DNA of 6,878 nucleotides from Actinobacteria bacterium UBA4719 (GTDB taxonomy: Bacteria; Actinomycetota; Actinomycetes; Actinomycetales; Dermatophilaceae): NCBI GenBank assembly GCA_002404345.1, contig DHJN01000132.1, forward strand, positions 45,332 through 52,209, written 5' to 3'. The notes below the pieces were generated by a model. It made no database searches. It saw nothing but the letters and a program-made list of their open reading frames with translations, and was not told where the DNA came from. Positions 1 through 6,443 of the stretch are shown here, piece after piece. Numbering within the stretch: the stretch's first letter is position 1; each line of letters opens with the position of its first letter. The position numbers were made by a program, and so were the translations under genes.

Positions 1-509
<509 letters not shown>

Positions 510-515
510 TCAAGA

Positions 516-542
516 TTGTCACTCTCATGGTGAGAGTGCTAA
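516..542 (-). promoter_or_regulatory. CIRCE operator, groEL-proximal copy (HrcA site)
   Basis: On the minus strand the left arm TTAGCACTC (542-534) matches the CIRCE consensus exactly. A 9-nt spacer follows, then the right arm GAGTGACAA (524-516), which differs from the consensus GAGTGCTAA at two positions. Arm length and 9-nt spacing are those of the classical CIRCE element bound by the heat-shock repressor HrcA. It lies about 120-145 bp upstream of the groEL start codon. Confidence 0.9.
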
Positions 543-546
543 CCCC

Positions 547-576
547 ATCATTAGCACTCGGCCCCCTTGAGTGCAA
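547..576 (-). promoter_or_regulatory. Candidate groEL promoter overlapping CIRCE
   Basis: On the minus strand a -35-like TTGCAC (576-571) and a -10-like AATGAT (552-547) are separated by 18 nt, embedded in the distal CIRCE and its spacer. Neither hexamer is strong (3/6 and 4/6 matches to the vegetative consensus). The location is what is expected for HrcA occlusion of the promoter, and transcription starting near 540 would give a groEL leader of about 140 nt. Confidence 0.35.
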
Positions 577-577
577 A
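551..577 (-). promoter_or_regulatory. CIRCE operator, groEL-distal copy (HrcA site)
   Basis: On the plus strand it reads TTAGCACTC (551-559), nine bases, then GAGTGCAAA (569-577), so one arm is perfect and the other has one mismatch to the inverted-repeat consensus. It is separated from the proximal copy by only 8 bp (543-550). The two elements place four 9-bp arms in tandem, suggesting cooperative or graded HrcA repression of groEL. The site overlaps the candidate core promoter. Confidence 0.93.
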
Positions 578-601
578 TGATGGACCGGTATGCCGGGTGC
601 C

Positions 602-901
602 TCAGCCGTCGATGCCCAGCCGCCGAGCGGAGCGCGCCCGCTGACGGGTAGAGCGAAGGCGCCGCAGGCGCTTGATCAGCATCGGGTCAGCCTTGAGCGC
701 AGCCGGGTCGTCGATCAGGGCGTTGAGCACCTGGTAGTACCGCGTAGCGCTCATGTCGAACAGCTCGCGGATGGCCTGTTCCTTGGCGCCGGCGTACTTC
801 CACCACTGACGCTCGAACGCGATGATCTCACCGTCGCGGTCGCTCAGCTCGCCCGACGGCGTGGTCTCGACCGCTCTTGCGACGTCCTGTTGGGTGGTCA
901 T
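602..901 (-). CDS. DUF3263 family protein, 99 aa
   Basis: The protein is dominated by a conserved block I recognise as DUF3263, a small actinobacterial family of unknown function: residues 19-63 run from [16 protein letters not shown] through [30 protein letters not shown]. The pattern [24 protein letters not shown] looks like a helix-turn-helix with a recognition helix around YYQVL, and the C-terminal third is very basic ([21 protein letters not shown], 76-96). A DNA- or RNA-binding role is therefore plausible but is inference. I chose the ATG at 901 because GGAGG lies 5 nt upstream; an in-frame TTG at 946 would add 15 residues but has no such support. The gene lies 63 nt after the decarboxylase and upstream of groEL, in the same direction. 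Confidence 0.9.
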   Translation of the reverse strand: MTTQQDVARAVETTPSGELSDRDGEIIAFERQWWKYAGAKEQAIRELFDMSATRYYQVLNALIDDPAALKADPMLIKRLRRLRSTRQRARSARRLGIDG

Positions 902-906
902 GCGGG

Positions 907-911
907 CCTCC
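907..911 (-). promoter_or_regulatory. RBS deciding the DUF3263 start
   Basis: GGAGG on the minus strand, 5 nt before the ATG at 901. It favours the 99-aa form over the longer TTG-initiated frame. Confidence 0.75.
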
Positions 912-964
912 GGATAACTAGGGTGCTCCTCAATCGTAGCGACCAAATGACACCGATGTCATTC

Positions 965-2326
965 CTATGCCATCGTGTCCAGGATCGCGGTGATGTCATC
1001 CTCGGATGTCGTGGGATTGACGATGGCAAACCGCGCCACCGTCTCACCCTCGTGCGAGGTCGGCACGACGAAGGCGAACTCCTCGCGCATCATCTCATCG
1101 CTCCAGGCGTGATAGTCCTCGGGCTCCCAACCCTTCCGGCGAAAAACCACTACCGACAGGTCCGCCTCGCGCAGGGCCTCCAGGTAGGGGCGTCGGGTGA
1201 TCTCGGCCTCGGCAAAACGCGTCACCTGCAGCGTGCGCTCGATCGCCGCCGTGTAGGCCTTGGTCCCGTGCGTGGCCAGCGAGAACCACAGGGGCAGACC
1301 CCGAGCCCGACGGGTCAGCCCGATCGAGTAGTCGGTCGGGTTCCACTCCGACGCATCGGTGAGCACGTCAAGATACGACGCCTTCTGGGTGTGCGCCCCG
1401 CGCGCCAGGGCGGGCTCGCGATACAGCAGGGCGCAGCAGTCGAACGGTGCGAAGAGCCACTTGTGCGGGTCGACGATGAAAGAGTCGGCATGCTCGACAC
1501 CGGCAAACAGGTGACGAACCGTCGGCGCGGCCAGACCCGCCCCGCCGTACGCGCCGTCGACGTGGAACCAGATGCCGTACTCGTGGCAGACCTGCGCCAC
1601 GGAGTCGAGGTCATCGACGATGCCGAAGTTCGTCGTGCCCGCCGTCGCGACAACGGCAAAGAAGGTCCCGGGCCCCTCAGCCTCCAGGACTGCCCGCAGG
1701 TTGTCGCCGGTGAGCCGCAGGTGCTCATCGCTGCCGACGCCGATGAGCTCGGCATCCATCACGTCGCACGCGGACCTGATCGAGGAGTGCGCCCCCGCCT
1801 GGGCCGCCACCTTGGTGGGTCGCGGCCCCGTGGAACCCGACGCGGTATGCCGTGCCCGCGCCGCCCAGCGCGCCGTCACCAGCGCCGACAGGTTGCCGAC
1901 AGTGCCACCTGGAACGAACACCCCTCCCGCCTCCGCCGGCAGTCCGGCAAGGTCGGCGATCCAACGCAGAGCGACGTTCTCGGCAAAGACGGCGCCTGCG
2001 CCCTCGAGCCAGGATCCGGCGTAGATGCCCGAGGCTCCCACAACCATCTCGAACATCACGGCAGCCTCGGTGGGCGCACACGGGATGAAGGACAGGTAGC
2101 GAGGGTGGTCGTTCGACAGGCAGGCCAGTGCGAGCTCGTCGCCGAACAGCCTCAGGGCAGCCAGGCCGCCCATACCCTCTGCCGTGATGGTGTTGCCGGC
2201 GACGGACTGAAGCTCCTCGAGCGTCTTGGGCCCGTCCAGCGGAACGGGGTGGAGTCGCATGCGTTCCTCCGCATACTTCAGGATCGCCTCGCCCAGGGCC
2301 TCGGTGTCTGCGTCAAATCCGTGCAC
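965..2326 (-). CDS. Group II PLP-dependent decarboxylase (aromatic amino acid/glutamate decarboxylase family)
   Basis: A full-length 453-aa fold-type I pyridoxal-phosphate enzyme of the pyridoxal-dependent decarboxylase family, which removes the alpha-carboxyl group of an amino acid to give an amine. Visible landmarks: [11 protein letters not shown] (72-82) in the substrate-side region; [12 protein letters not shown] (138-149) for phosphate binding; AHSS (179-182) with the His180 expected to stack on [11 protein letters not shown] (228-235); HVDGAY (255-260) with Asp257 facing the pyridine nitrogen; and DPHKW (286-290) with Lys289 as the Schiff-base lysine. All key residues are intact, so it should be active. 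Substrate (tyrosine, tryptophan, DOPA, diaminobutyrate or other) cannot be read from sequence. The GTG at 2326 fits family N-termini (FDADTEAL...). It lacks an RBS but has TAGACT 6 nt upstream, implying a leaderless mRNA. It is divergent from ung and may co-transcribe DUF3263. Confidence 0.93.
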   Translation of the reverse strand: MHGFDADTEALGEAILKYAEERMRLHPVPLDGPKTLEELQSVAGNTITAEGMGGLAALRLFGDELALACLSNDHPRYLSFIPCAPTEAAVMFEMVVGASGIYAGSWLEGAGAVFAENVALRWIADLAGLPAEAGGVFVPGGTVGNLSALVTARWAARARHTASGSTGPRPTKVAAQAGAHSSIRSACDVMDAELIGVGSDEHLRLTGDNLRAVLEAEGPGTFFAVVATAGTTNFGIVDDLDSVAQVCHEYGIWFHVDGAYGGAGLAAPTVRHLFAGVEHADSFIVDPHKWLFAPFDCCALLYREPALARGAHTQKASYLDVLTDASEWNPTDYSIGLTRRARGLPLWFSLATHGTKAYTAAIERTLQVTRFAEAEITRRPYLEALREADLSVVVFRRKGWEPEDYHAWSDEMMREEFAFVVPTSHEGETVARFAIVNPTTSEDDITAILDTMA

Positions 2327-2332
2327 TGCCGG

Positions 2333-2338
2333 AGTCTA
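2333..2338 (-). promoter_or_regulatory. -10 box for leaderless decarboxylase mRNA
   Basis: On the minus strand TAGACT (TANNNT type) lies 6 nt before the GTG at 2326, and there is no Shine-Dalgarno sequence. This is the geometry of leaderless actinobacterial transcripts, whose first base is the start codon. Confidence 0.55.
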
Positions 2339-2355
2339 AGGCCGCCCACGTTCGA

Positions 2356-2361
2356 TAGATT
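2356..2361 (+). promoter_or_regulatory. -10 box for leaderless ung mRNA
   Basis: TAGATT lies 7 nt before the GTG at 2369, with no Shine-Dalgarno sequence in between. It supports both GTG 2369 as the ung start and a leaderless transcript. The next in-frame upstream candidate, TTG at 2360, overlaps this box and is therefore less likely. Confidence 0.55.
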
Positions 2362-2368
2362 GGCTGAC

Positions 2369-3049
2369 GTGCCCTCTACCCGCGCACTGGCCGACCTGGT
2401 CCACCCCTCATGGGCCACGGCGCTTGCCCCCGCGACCACCCAGCTGGCGGCCTTGGGAGCCTTCCTGCACGCCGAGCGTGAGTCCGGGCACGGCTACCTG
2501 CCGGCGGGTGAGCAGGTCCTGCGGGCATTCACCCAACCCGTCGACGCGGTGCGGGTGCTCATCGTCGGTCAGGATCCCTATCCCAACCCGGGTTATCCGG
2601 TCGGACTGGCGTTCTCGGTCCCCGCGGACGTGCAGCCACTCCCGCGTAGCCTGACGAACATCTACCAGGAGCTCGAGACCGATCTCGGCCTGCCTCCGCC
2701 GAGGAACGGCGACCTGTCCCCGTGGGCTGACCGCGGGGTGTTGCTGCTCAACCGGGTGCTGACGGTCAAGCCCGGCGCTTCTGGCAGCCATCGCGGCAAG
2801 GGCTGGGAAACCGTGACGGCACAGGCGATTTCGGCCCTTTCCGTGCGGGACGAGCCCCTGGTAGCCATCTTGTGGGGGCGGGACGCGCAGGCCCTGGAGC
2901 CCTCTCTCGGCAACGTTCCGGTCATCAAGAGCCCGCACCCTTCGCCGTTGTCCGCACGCAAGGGATTCTTCGGATCCCGACCGTTCAGCCGAGCCAACAA
3001 CCTGCTGCGCCGGCAGGGGGCCAATCCCATTGACTGGAGCCTGGCGTGA
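2369..3049 (+). CDS. ung: Uracil-DNA glycosylase, family 1 (UNG)
   Basis: A 226-aa enzyme that excises uracil from DNA (from cytosine deamination or dUMP misincorporation) to start base-excision repair. The family 1 signatures are all present: water-activating motif GQDPYPNPG (67-75) with catalytic Asp69; [12 protein letters not shown]...SHRGKGWE (125-147); and the minor-groove leucine-loop motif [21 protein letters not shown] (190-210) with catalytic His190. The protein ends [10 protein letters not shown], the normal UNG end. GQDPYP instead of GQDPYH is the usual form in actinobacteria such as Mycobacterium. Length is normal. The reading frame is open far upstream (to about 590), but that part is antisense to the decarboxylase and DUF3263 genes and is not UNG-like. 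GTG 2369 is preferred for the leaderless -10 box; TTG 2360 is the alternative. The stop codon is inside the first unit of a tandem repeat. Confidence 0.97.
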   Translation: MPSTRALADLVHPSWATALAPATTQLAALGAFLHAERESGHGYLPAGEQVLRAFTQPVDAVRVLIVGQDPYPNPGYPVGLAFSVPADVQPLPRSLTNIYQELETDLGLPPPRNGDLSPWADRGVLLLNRVLTVKPGASGSHRGKGWETVTAQAISALSVRDEPLVAILWGRDAQALEPSLGNVPVIKSPHPSPLSARKGFFGSRPFSRANNLLRRQGANPIDWSLA

Positions 3050-3110
3050 ATGACGTGGCGTGAATGACGGGGCTGAATGACGGGCGTGAATGACGGGGCG
3101 TGAATGACGG
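3043..3110. repeat. Tandem 14-bp repeat, five units, at the ung 3' end
   Basis: Units GGCGTGAATGACG(G/T) begin at 3043, 3057, 3071, 3083 and 3097. Four units are 14 bp; the third is a 12-bp shortened copy (GGCTGAATGACG). The first unit contains the last codons and TGA stop of ung. The array fills most of the 84-bp gap between ung and the converging DUF421 gene. There are no spacers, so it is a microsatellite-like array rather than a CRISPR. Confidence 0.95.
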
Positions 3111-3133
3111 ACAGACACCGGCTGCGTTGCCCG

Positions 3134-3574
3134 CTATCCGGGGACGCCATCTCCGCCATGGCTCCCACGGTCACTGTCACGTCGTTCGAGGGCTGACAGC
3201 CGTTCGTCGAGGTGGCTCTGCAGGTCAAGGACGGCCTGACGCAGCTCGCCATAGGTCGCGTTCTCCGCCTCGCGGTTCAGCTCGACCGAGTTGAAACCCA
3301 CCAGCACGACCGCCCCCAGCAGGCCCGCGGTCAGGGAGCTGTCCGGCCCGATCACAGCGTTCTGCACCACGTTGCTCAGCAGCAGTATGACGAGCAGGTC
3401 GAACGAGTTGAGCTGGGCCAGCTGTCGCTTGCCGGCCAGACGCATGATGACCGCCAGGCCGAGATAGACCGCGAGGGTCCGCAGGATCTTCTCCGTGGCA
3501 GGGATCTCGAAGCCGAGCATGCTCTGCCAGATCGAGGTTCCCGCGACAGCTGCCGTGCTCACGGCGTGGGTCAC
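3134..3574 (-). CDS. Shortened DUF421/YetF-like membrane protein
   Basis: A 146-aa protein whose first ~95 residues match the membrane part of the DUF421 (YetF) family. There is a hydrophobic helix at about 30-46, the family motif RLAGKRQLAQLNSFDLL (45-61), a second helix (58-74, LLVILLLSNVVQNAVIG) and a third (80-95). Family members are usually about 220 aa with a soluble alpha/beta domain after the third helix. Here the third helix ends at VVLVGFNS and is followed at once by VELNREAENATYGELRQAVLDLQSHLDERLSALERR, a charged helical/coiled-coil tail. The soluble core seems deleted in frame. The GTG start at 3574 overlaps the TGA of the upstream SDR (GTGA), suggesting translational coupling; GTG 3613 would overlap further and ATG 3520 would trim the N-terminus. 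The function of DUF421 is unknown, and this copy may be a decaying gene. Confidence 0.8.
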   Translation of the reverse strand: MTHAVSTAAVAGTSIWQSMLGFEIPATEKILRTLAVYLGLAVIMRLAGKRQLAQLNSFDLLVILLLSNVVQNAVIGPDSSLTAGLLGAVVLVGFNSVELNREAENATYGELRQAVLDLQSHLDERLSALERRDSDRGSHGGDGVPG

Positions 3575-4314
3575 AGACGTTGTCCATTCAACTCGCCGGC
3601 AGGGGTGAGCCACAGGTCACGGATGATGTCGGCCAGCTCGTCCACCGGCGTGTAGCCCGCGAAGGTGGCGTCCGGCCTGGCCGCTCGCATCGCCGGCGTG
3701 AGCAGCGCCTTGATCTGCAGGATCACGGCGGCGGCGGCGCTGTCCTTGAAGGAGTCCGCGACCGCGAGCGTCCACGTCTCGGCGGCGGCCTTGGCTGCGG
3801 CATACGAGGCGTTGGTCGCGGACGGGGTACGCGTCTGGATCGTCGAGATCAGGACGAGTCGGCCCCGGGGGCTGGCCTTGATCGCGTCGTGGAAAGAGCG
3901 AGAGGTGTGCTGCAGCGTGCGAATCAACCTGTCCTGCAACCAGTTCCAGTCGGCAGTTACGTCGGCGTCAACGATGCCGGCGCCCCCGCGCCAACCACCG
4001 ACGAGGTGCACCAGCCCGTCAACCCGCCCGTACTCGCTCTGGACCGCCATGGCCCATTCGCGGGTGGCTTGCTCATCGAGCAGGTCCACGACGGCAGCAT
4101 GGACCTGGCCGGACGGTAGACGCGAGGTGACGTCAGCAACAACCTTGTCGATCCGGTCACGGTGGGAACCGGCGGCCACCACGGTCGCACCCGCGGCCGC
4201 AAGACGCTCGACGAGCGGCGGTCCGGCGGAGCCCGTCGCACCGGCGATGACGATGACCAGGCCAGTCAGGTCACCAAGATCCTGCGGCTCGTGGAGCTCG
4301 GGCGTGGTGCTCAT
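3571..4314 (-). CDS. Short-chain dehydrogenase/reductase (SDR), divergent NAD(P)-binding motifs
   Basis: A 247-aa Rossmann-fold oxidoreductase of normal SDR length. The dinucleotide-binding loop is GATGSAG (25-31), a variant of TGxxxGxG. The usual NNAG motif is replaced by HLVGGW (103-108). The catalytic triad looks complete: Ser157 (LVLISTIQ), Tyr171 and Lys175 (YAAAK). The C-terminus (VDELADIIRDLWLTPAGELNGQRL) is the normal SDR end with the NG(Q)-type closing motif. Substrate unknown. ATG 4314 has AAGGGA 6 nt upstream. It is divergent from the acyl-CoA dehydrogenase with 63 bp between start codons and overlaps the DUF421 gene by 4 nt, so these two form an operon. The frame remains open upstream across the acyl-CoA dehydrogenase, but that stretch is antisense shadow. 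Confidence 0.92.
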   Translation of the reverse strand: MSTTPELHEPQDLGDLTGLVIVIAGATGSAGPPLVERLAAAGATVVAAGSHRDRIDKVVADVTSRLPSGQVHAAVVDLLDEQATREWAMAVQSEYGRVDGLVHLVGGWRGGAGIVDADVTADWNWLQDRLIRTLQHTSRSFHDAIKASPRGRLVLISTIQTRTPSATNASYAAAKAAAETWTLAVADSFKDSAAAAVILQIKALLTPAMRAARPDATFAGYTPVDELADIIRDLWLTPAGELNGQRL

Positions 4315-4364
4315 GGGTGATCCCTTCGGAGAAGGTCTGGCCAAGGGTGAGATGGGCGAAGCCG

Positions 4365-4370
4365 TATCGT
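4365..4370 (+). promoter_or_regulatory. -10 box for leaderless acyl-CoA dehydrogenase mRNA
   Basis: TATCGT (TANNNT) sits exactly 7 nt before the ATG at 4378, and no Shine-Dalgarno sequence is present between them. This supports ATG 4378 over the internal ATG 4396 and suggests a leaderless transcript. No clear -35 hexamer is seen. Confidence 0.5.
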
Positions 4371-4377
4371 CTGCATC

Positions 4378-5529
4378 ATGCCAGCGGAACGTGTGATGCC
4401 CACCGAGGAGTCCCAGGACCTCATTGAGCTGACCCGGGAGATCTGCGCCGACAAGCTGGCACCCAAGGTGGTTGCGGCCGAGGGGGCCGCGTCGTTCCCG
4501 CGCGACACGTTCGCCCTGTTGGGCCGCGCGGGTCTGCTCTCCCTGCCGTATGCCGAGGAGCACGGTGGCGGCGGACAGCCCTATGAGGTCTACCTCCAGG
4601 TCGTCGAGGAGATCGCCTCGGCCTGGATGAGTGTGGCCGTGGGCGTCTCCGTGCACTCGCTGACCTGCTTTCCGGTGGCGGAGTATGGCAGTGACCAGCA
4701 GCGGGCAGACCTCCTCCCGGCAATGCTCGGCGGCCAGACCCTTGGCGCCTACTGCCTTTCCGAGACGCAGGCCGGCAGCGACGTCTCCGCGATCTCCACC
4801 AGGGCAACCCCCACCCAGGACGGCTCGCAGTACAGCGTGACGGGCACCAAGGCCTGGATCTCCCACGCCGGTCATGCCGACTTCTACACCGCGTTCGTCC
4901 GCACCGACGACCACCCGAGCAAGGGCCTGTCCTGCTTCGTCATCCCCGGGGACACCGACGGCATCTCCTTCGGCACGCCCGAGCGCAAGATGGGCCTGGC
5001 CTGCGACACCGTGCGCCAGGTCCACTTCGACGGCGCCCTGGTCGACTCCGCCCGGATGGTCGGCACACCGGGCTTGGGCATGTCGATCGCTCTGCACGCA
5101 CTCGACTCCGGTCGGCTCGGAATCGCAGCAGCCGCCACGGGTCTGGCTCAGGCGGCGCTGGATGTGGCTGCGGCATACAGCAAGGAGCGAGAGCAGTTCG
5201 GCAAGCCGATCAGCGAGTTCCAGGGACTGTCCTTCCTGCTCGCCGACATGGAGGCTGCCGTCACGTCGGCGCGAGCGACCTACCTGCACGCAGCGCGGCT
5301 CAAGGACGCCGGACGGCCGTTCACCAAGCAGGCCGCGGTGGCCAAGCTCATCTGCACGGACGCGGCCATGAAGGTCACGACCGATGCCGTCCAGGTGCTC
5401 GGTGGCGCCGGTTACACGCGCGACTTCCCGGTCGAGCGCTATATGCGCGAGGCCAAGGTCACCCAGATCTTCGAAGGCACAAACCAGATCCAACGGCTCG
5501 TCATCGCCCGCCAGCTGCTCCGCGGCTGA
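4378..5529 (+). CDS. Acyl-CoA dehydrogenase, FAD-dependent
   Basis: A full-length 383-aa flavoenzyme catalysing the first step of beta-oxidation: alpha,beta-desaturation of an acyl-CoA with electrons passed to electron-transfer flavoprotein. It shows the N-terminal helical domain; the first family signature [13 protein letters not shown] (126-138); the flavin/substrate stretch [15 protein letters not shown] (156-170); [14 protein letters not shown] (271-284) of the C-terminal helical domain; and the second signature [22 protein letters not shown] (339-360). The catalytic base is probably Glu366 in FEGTNQIQR, the position used by short/medium-chain and short-branched enzymes. Chain-length preference cannot be assigned; short or branched acyl-CoA is a guess from the HSD10 partner. 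It starts the plus-strand operon, with 23 nt to the next gene, and is divergent from the SDR. Confidence 0.96.
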   Translation: MPAERVMPTEESQDLIELTREICADKLAPKVVAAEGAASFPRDTFALLGRAGLLSLPYAEEHGGGGQPYEVYLQVVEEIASAWMSVAVGVSVHSLTCFPVAEYGSDQQRADLLPAMLGGQTLGAYCLSETQAGSDVSAISTRATPTQDGSQYSVTGTKAWISHAGHADFYTAFVRTDDHPSKGLSCFVIPGDTDGISFGTPERKMGLACDTVRQVHFDGALVDSARMVGTPGLGMSIALHALDSGRLGIAAAATGLAQAALDVAAAYSKEREQFGKPISEFQGLSFLLADMEAAVTSARATYLHAARLKDAGRPFTKQAAVAKLICTDAAMKVTTDAVQVLGGAGYTRDFPVERYMREAKVTQIFEGTNQIQRLVIARQLLRG

Positions 5530-5539
5530 CCACCCTCCC

Positions 5540-5545
5540 AAGGAG
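5540..5545 (+). promoter_or_regulatory. RBS deciding the TTG start of the HSD10-like gene
   Basis: AAGGAG with a 7-nt spacer to TTG 5553. The strong Shine-Dalgarno sequence and the position relative to the TGGASGLG motif support this rare start codon; no ATG or better GTG is near. Confidence 0.8.
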
Positions 5546-5552
5546 AAACCCC

Positions 5553-6317
5553 TTGCAGATCAACGTTTTCACGGTGGCACTCGTCACTGGCGGTGCCTCG
5601 GGCCTCGGTGAGGCAACAACCCGACGACTGCACGAGGGCGGCTCCGCCGTCGTCATCGTCGACCTGCCCTCGTCGACCGGCAAGGCCCTCGCCGCCGAGC
5701 TCGGCGACCGGGTCCGCTTCTGCGCTGCGGACGTGCGCGACGAGGCCCAGGTGCAGGCCGCGATTGCTGCGGCCCAGGAGCTCGGCGACCTGCGCATCGT
5801 CGTCAACTGCGCAGGTGTCGGCACGCCGGGCCGGGTCGTCGGCAGGAAGGGTCCCATGGACCTCGAGGCCTTCCGGAACGTCATTGACATCAACCTGATC
5901 GGAACTTTCAACGTCGTCCGCCTGGCCGCCGCGGCCATGCTCGAGAACGAGCCGGTTGACGGTGACCGCGGCATCATCGTGATGACGGCGTCCATCGCCG
6001 CCTATGACGGGCAGATCGGACAGGCCGCGTATGCAGCGTCCAAGGGTGGCATCGTCGCCCTGACCCTTTCTGCCGCCCGCGACCTGGCGGACAAGTTCAT
6101 CCGTGTCGTGACCGTTGCGCCGGGGACTTTCGCCACGCCCATGCTGGCCGGCCTGGCGGAAGAGGTATCCGCTGTTCTCGAGGCTCAGGTGCCTCACCCG
6201 TCACGTCTGGGTCAACCTCGTGAGTACGCCTCGCTGGTCGCCCATATCATCGACAATGGCATGCTCAACGGTGAGGTCATCCGGCTCGACGGTGCTCTGC
6301 GGATGCCCCCACGCTGA
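5553..6317 (+). CDS. HSD10-like 3-hydroxyacyl-CoA dehydrogenase (SDR family)
   Basis: A 254-aa classical SDR closely resembling the HSD10 / type II 3-hydroxyacyl-CoA dehydrogenase group. That group oxidises 3-hydroxyacyl-CoA or 2-methyl-3-hydroxybutyryl-CoA with NAD+, the third step of beta-oxidation and part of isoleucine breakdown. Landmarks: TGGASGLG (12-19) binds the dinucleotide; Asp37 after beta-2 (IVDLP) predicts NAD preference; NCAG (85-88); Asn114 (DINLIG); Ser147 ([14 protein letters not shown]); and Tyr160/Lys164 (YAASK). The C-terminal block [22 protein letters not shown]...[13 protein letters not shown] (214-251) is typical of this subfamily. It lies 23 nt behind the acyl-CoA dehydrogenase, in the same operon. 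Enoyl-CoA hydratase and thiolase partners are not in the window. The subfamily call is from motif similarity; substrate range is inferred. Confidence 0.93.
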   Translation: MQINVFTVALVTGGASGLGEATTRRLHEGGSAVVIVDLPSSTGKALAAELGDRVRFCAADVRDEAQVQAAIAAAQELGDLRIVVNCAGVGTPGRVVGRKGPMDLEAFRNVIDINLIGTFNVVRLAAAAMLENEPVDGDRGIIVMTASIAAYDGQIGQAAYAASKGGIVALTLSAARDLADKFIRVVTVAPGTFATPMLAGLAEEVSAVLEAQVPHPSRLGQPREYASLVAHIIDNGMLNGEVIRLDGALRMPPR

Positions 6318-6325
6318 AGGCAGGA

Positions 6326-6342
6326 TGGGGCTTCTGGCCCCA
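6326..6342 (+). terminator. Small GC hairpin after the HSD10-like gene
   Basis: TGGGGC (6326-6331), a 5-nt loop and GCCCCA (6337-6342) form a perfect 6-bp stem beginning 9 nt after the HSD10-like stop codon. There is no T-tract, so it is at best a weak or actinobacterial-type terminator. It separates the acyl-CoA dehydrogenase/HSD10 pair from the next promoter region. Confidence 0.4.
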
Positions 6343-6369
6343 CCAGATCGGCCAACCCGTGTTGACATG

Positions 6370-6398
6370 CCTGTACGGTAATTTCTGACCTGTACGGT
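6370..6398 (+). promoter_or_regulatory. Paired CCTGTACGGT direct repeats, candidate operator
   Basis: The 10-mer CCTGTACGGT occurs at 6370-6379 and again at 6389-6398, a 19-bp period. The second copy lies in a partial palindrome GACC-N5-GGTC (6387-6399). The pair lies just upstream of, and overlaps the -35 position of, a TACAAT -10 box. This looks like a binding site for a repressor; GTAC-centred sites are common for TetR-family regulators, but the regulator is not in the window. Confidence 0.5.
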
Positions 6399-6420
6399 CT
6401 GTCTCAAATGTCCTTACAAT
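6391..6420 (+). promoter_or_regulatory. Candidate promoter for the small ORF and CoA-transferase
   Basis: The -10 box TACAAT (6415-6420) matches TATAAT at 5 of 6 positions. The -35 slot 18 nt upstream is TGTACG (6391-6396), a weak match that lies inside the second operator repeat. Transcription near 6427 would give a short leader carrying AGGGAG before the ATG at 6444. Confidence 0.5.
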
Positions 6421-6443
6421 CTGTGGGTTCAGGGAGCGACGTA

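Noticed and set aside
590..2368. Plus-strand frame open for about 590 codons directly upstream of ung, suggesting a giant ung fusion
   Set aside because: It is antisense to two well-supported genes (DUF3263 and the PLP decarboxylase), has low-complexity Arg/Gly-rich composition, and UNG domains start normally at 2369. High-GC codon use creates long open antisense frames.
3043..3110. CRISPR array
   Set aside because: The units are contiguous 14-mers without spacers, and no cas genes are present.
2408..3252. Minus-strand ORFs running through the tandem repeat and ung
   Set aside because: They are shadows of ung; their HSR/VIH-rich starts are simply translations of the repeat.
4315..5541. Minus-strand frame open upstream of the SDR across the whole acyl-CoA dehydrogenase
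   Set aside because: It is an antisense shadow of a gene with every acyl-CoA dehydrogenase signature; the SDR has its own ATG with an RBS at 4314 and a normal family length from there.
5439..6197. 252-codon minus-strand ORF opposite the HSD10-like gene
   Set aside because: Its Arg/Gly/Asp-rich translation has no recognisable domain and the opposite strand encodes a complete HSD10-like enzyme.
6362..6367. Perfect TTGACA -35 hexamer
   Set aside because: No acceptable -10 hexamer lies 16-18 nt downstream (the slot reads about CTGACC), so I do not call a promoter from it; the TACAAT box further down is better placed for the small ORF.
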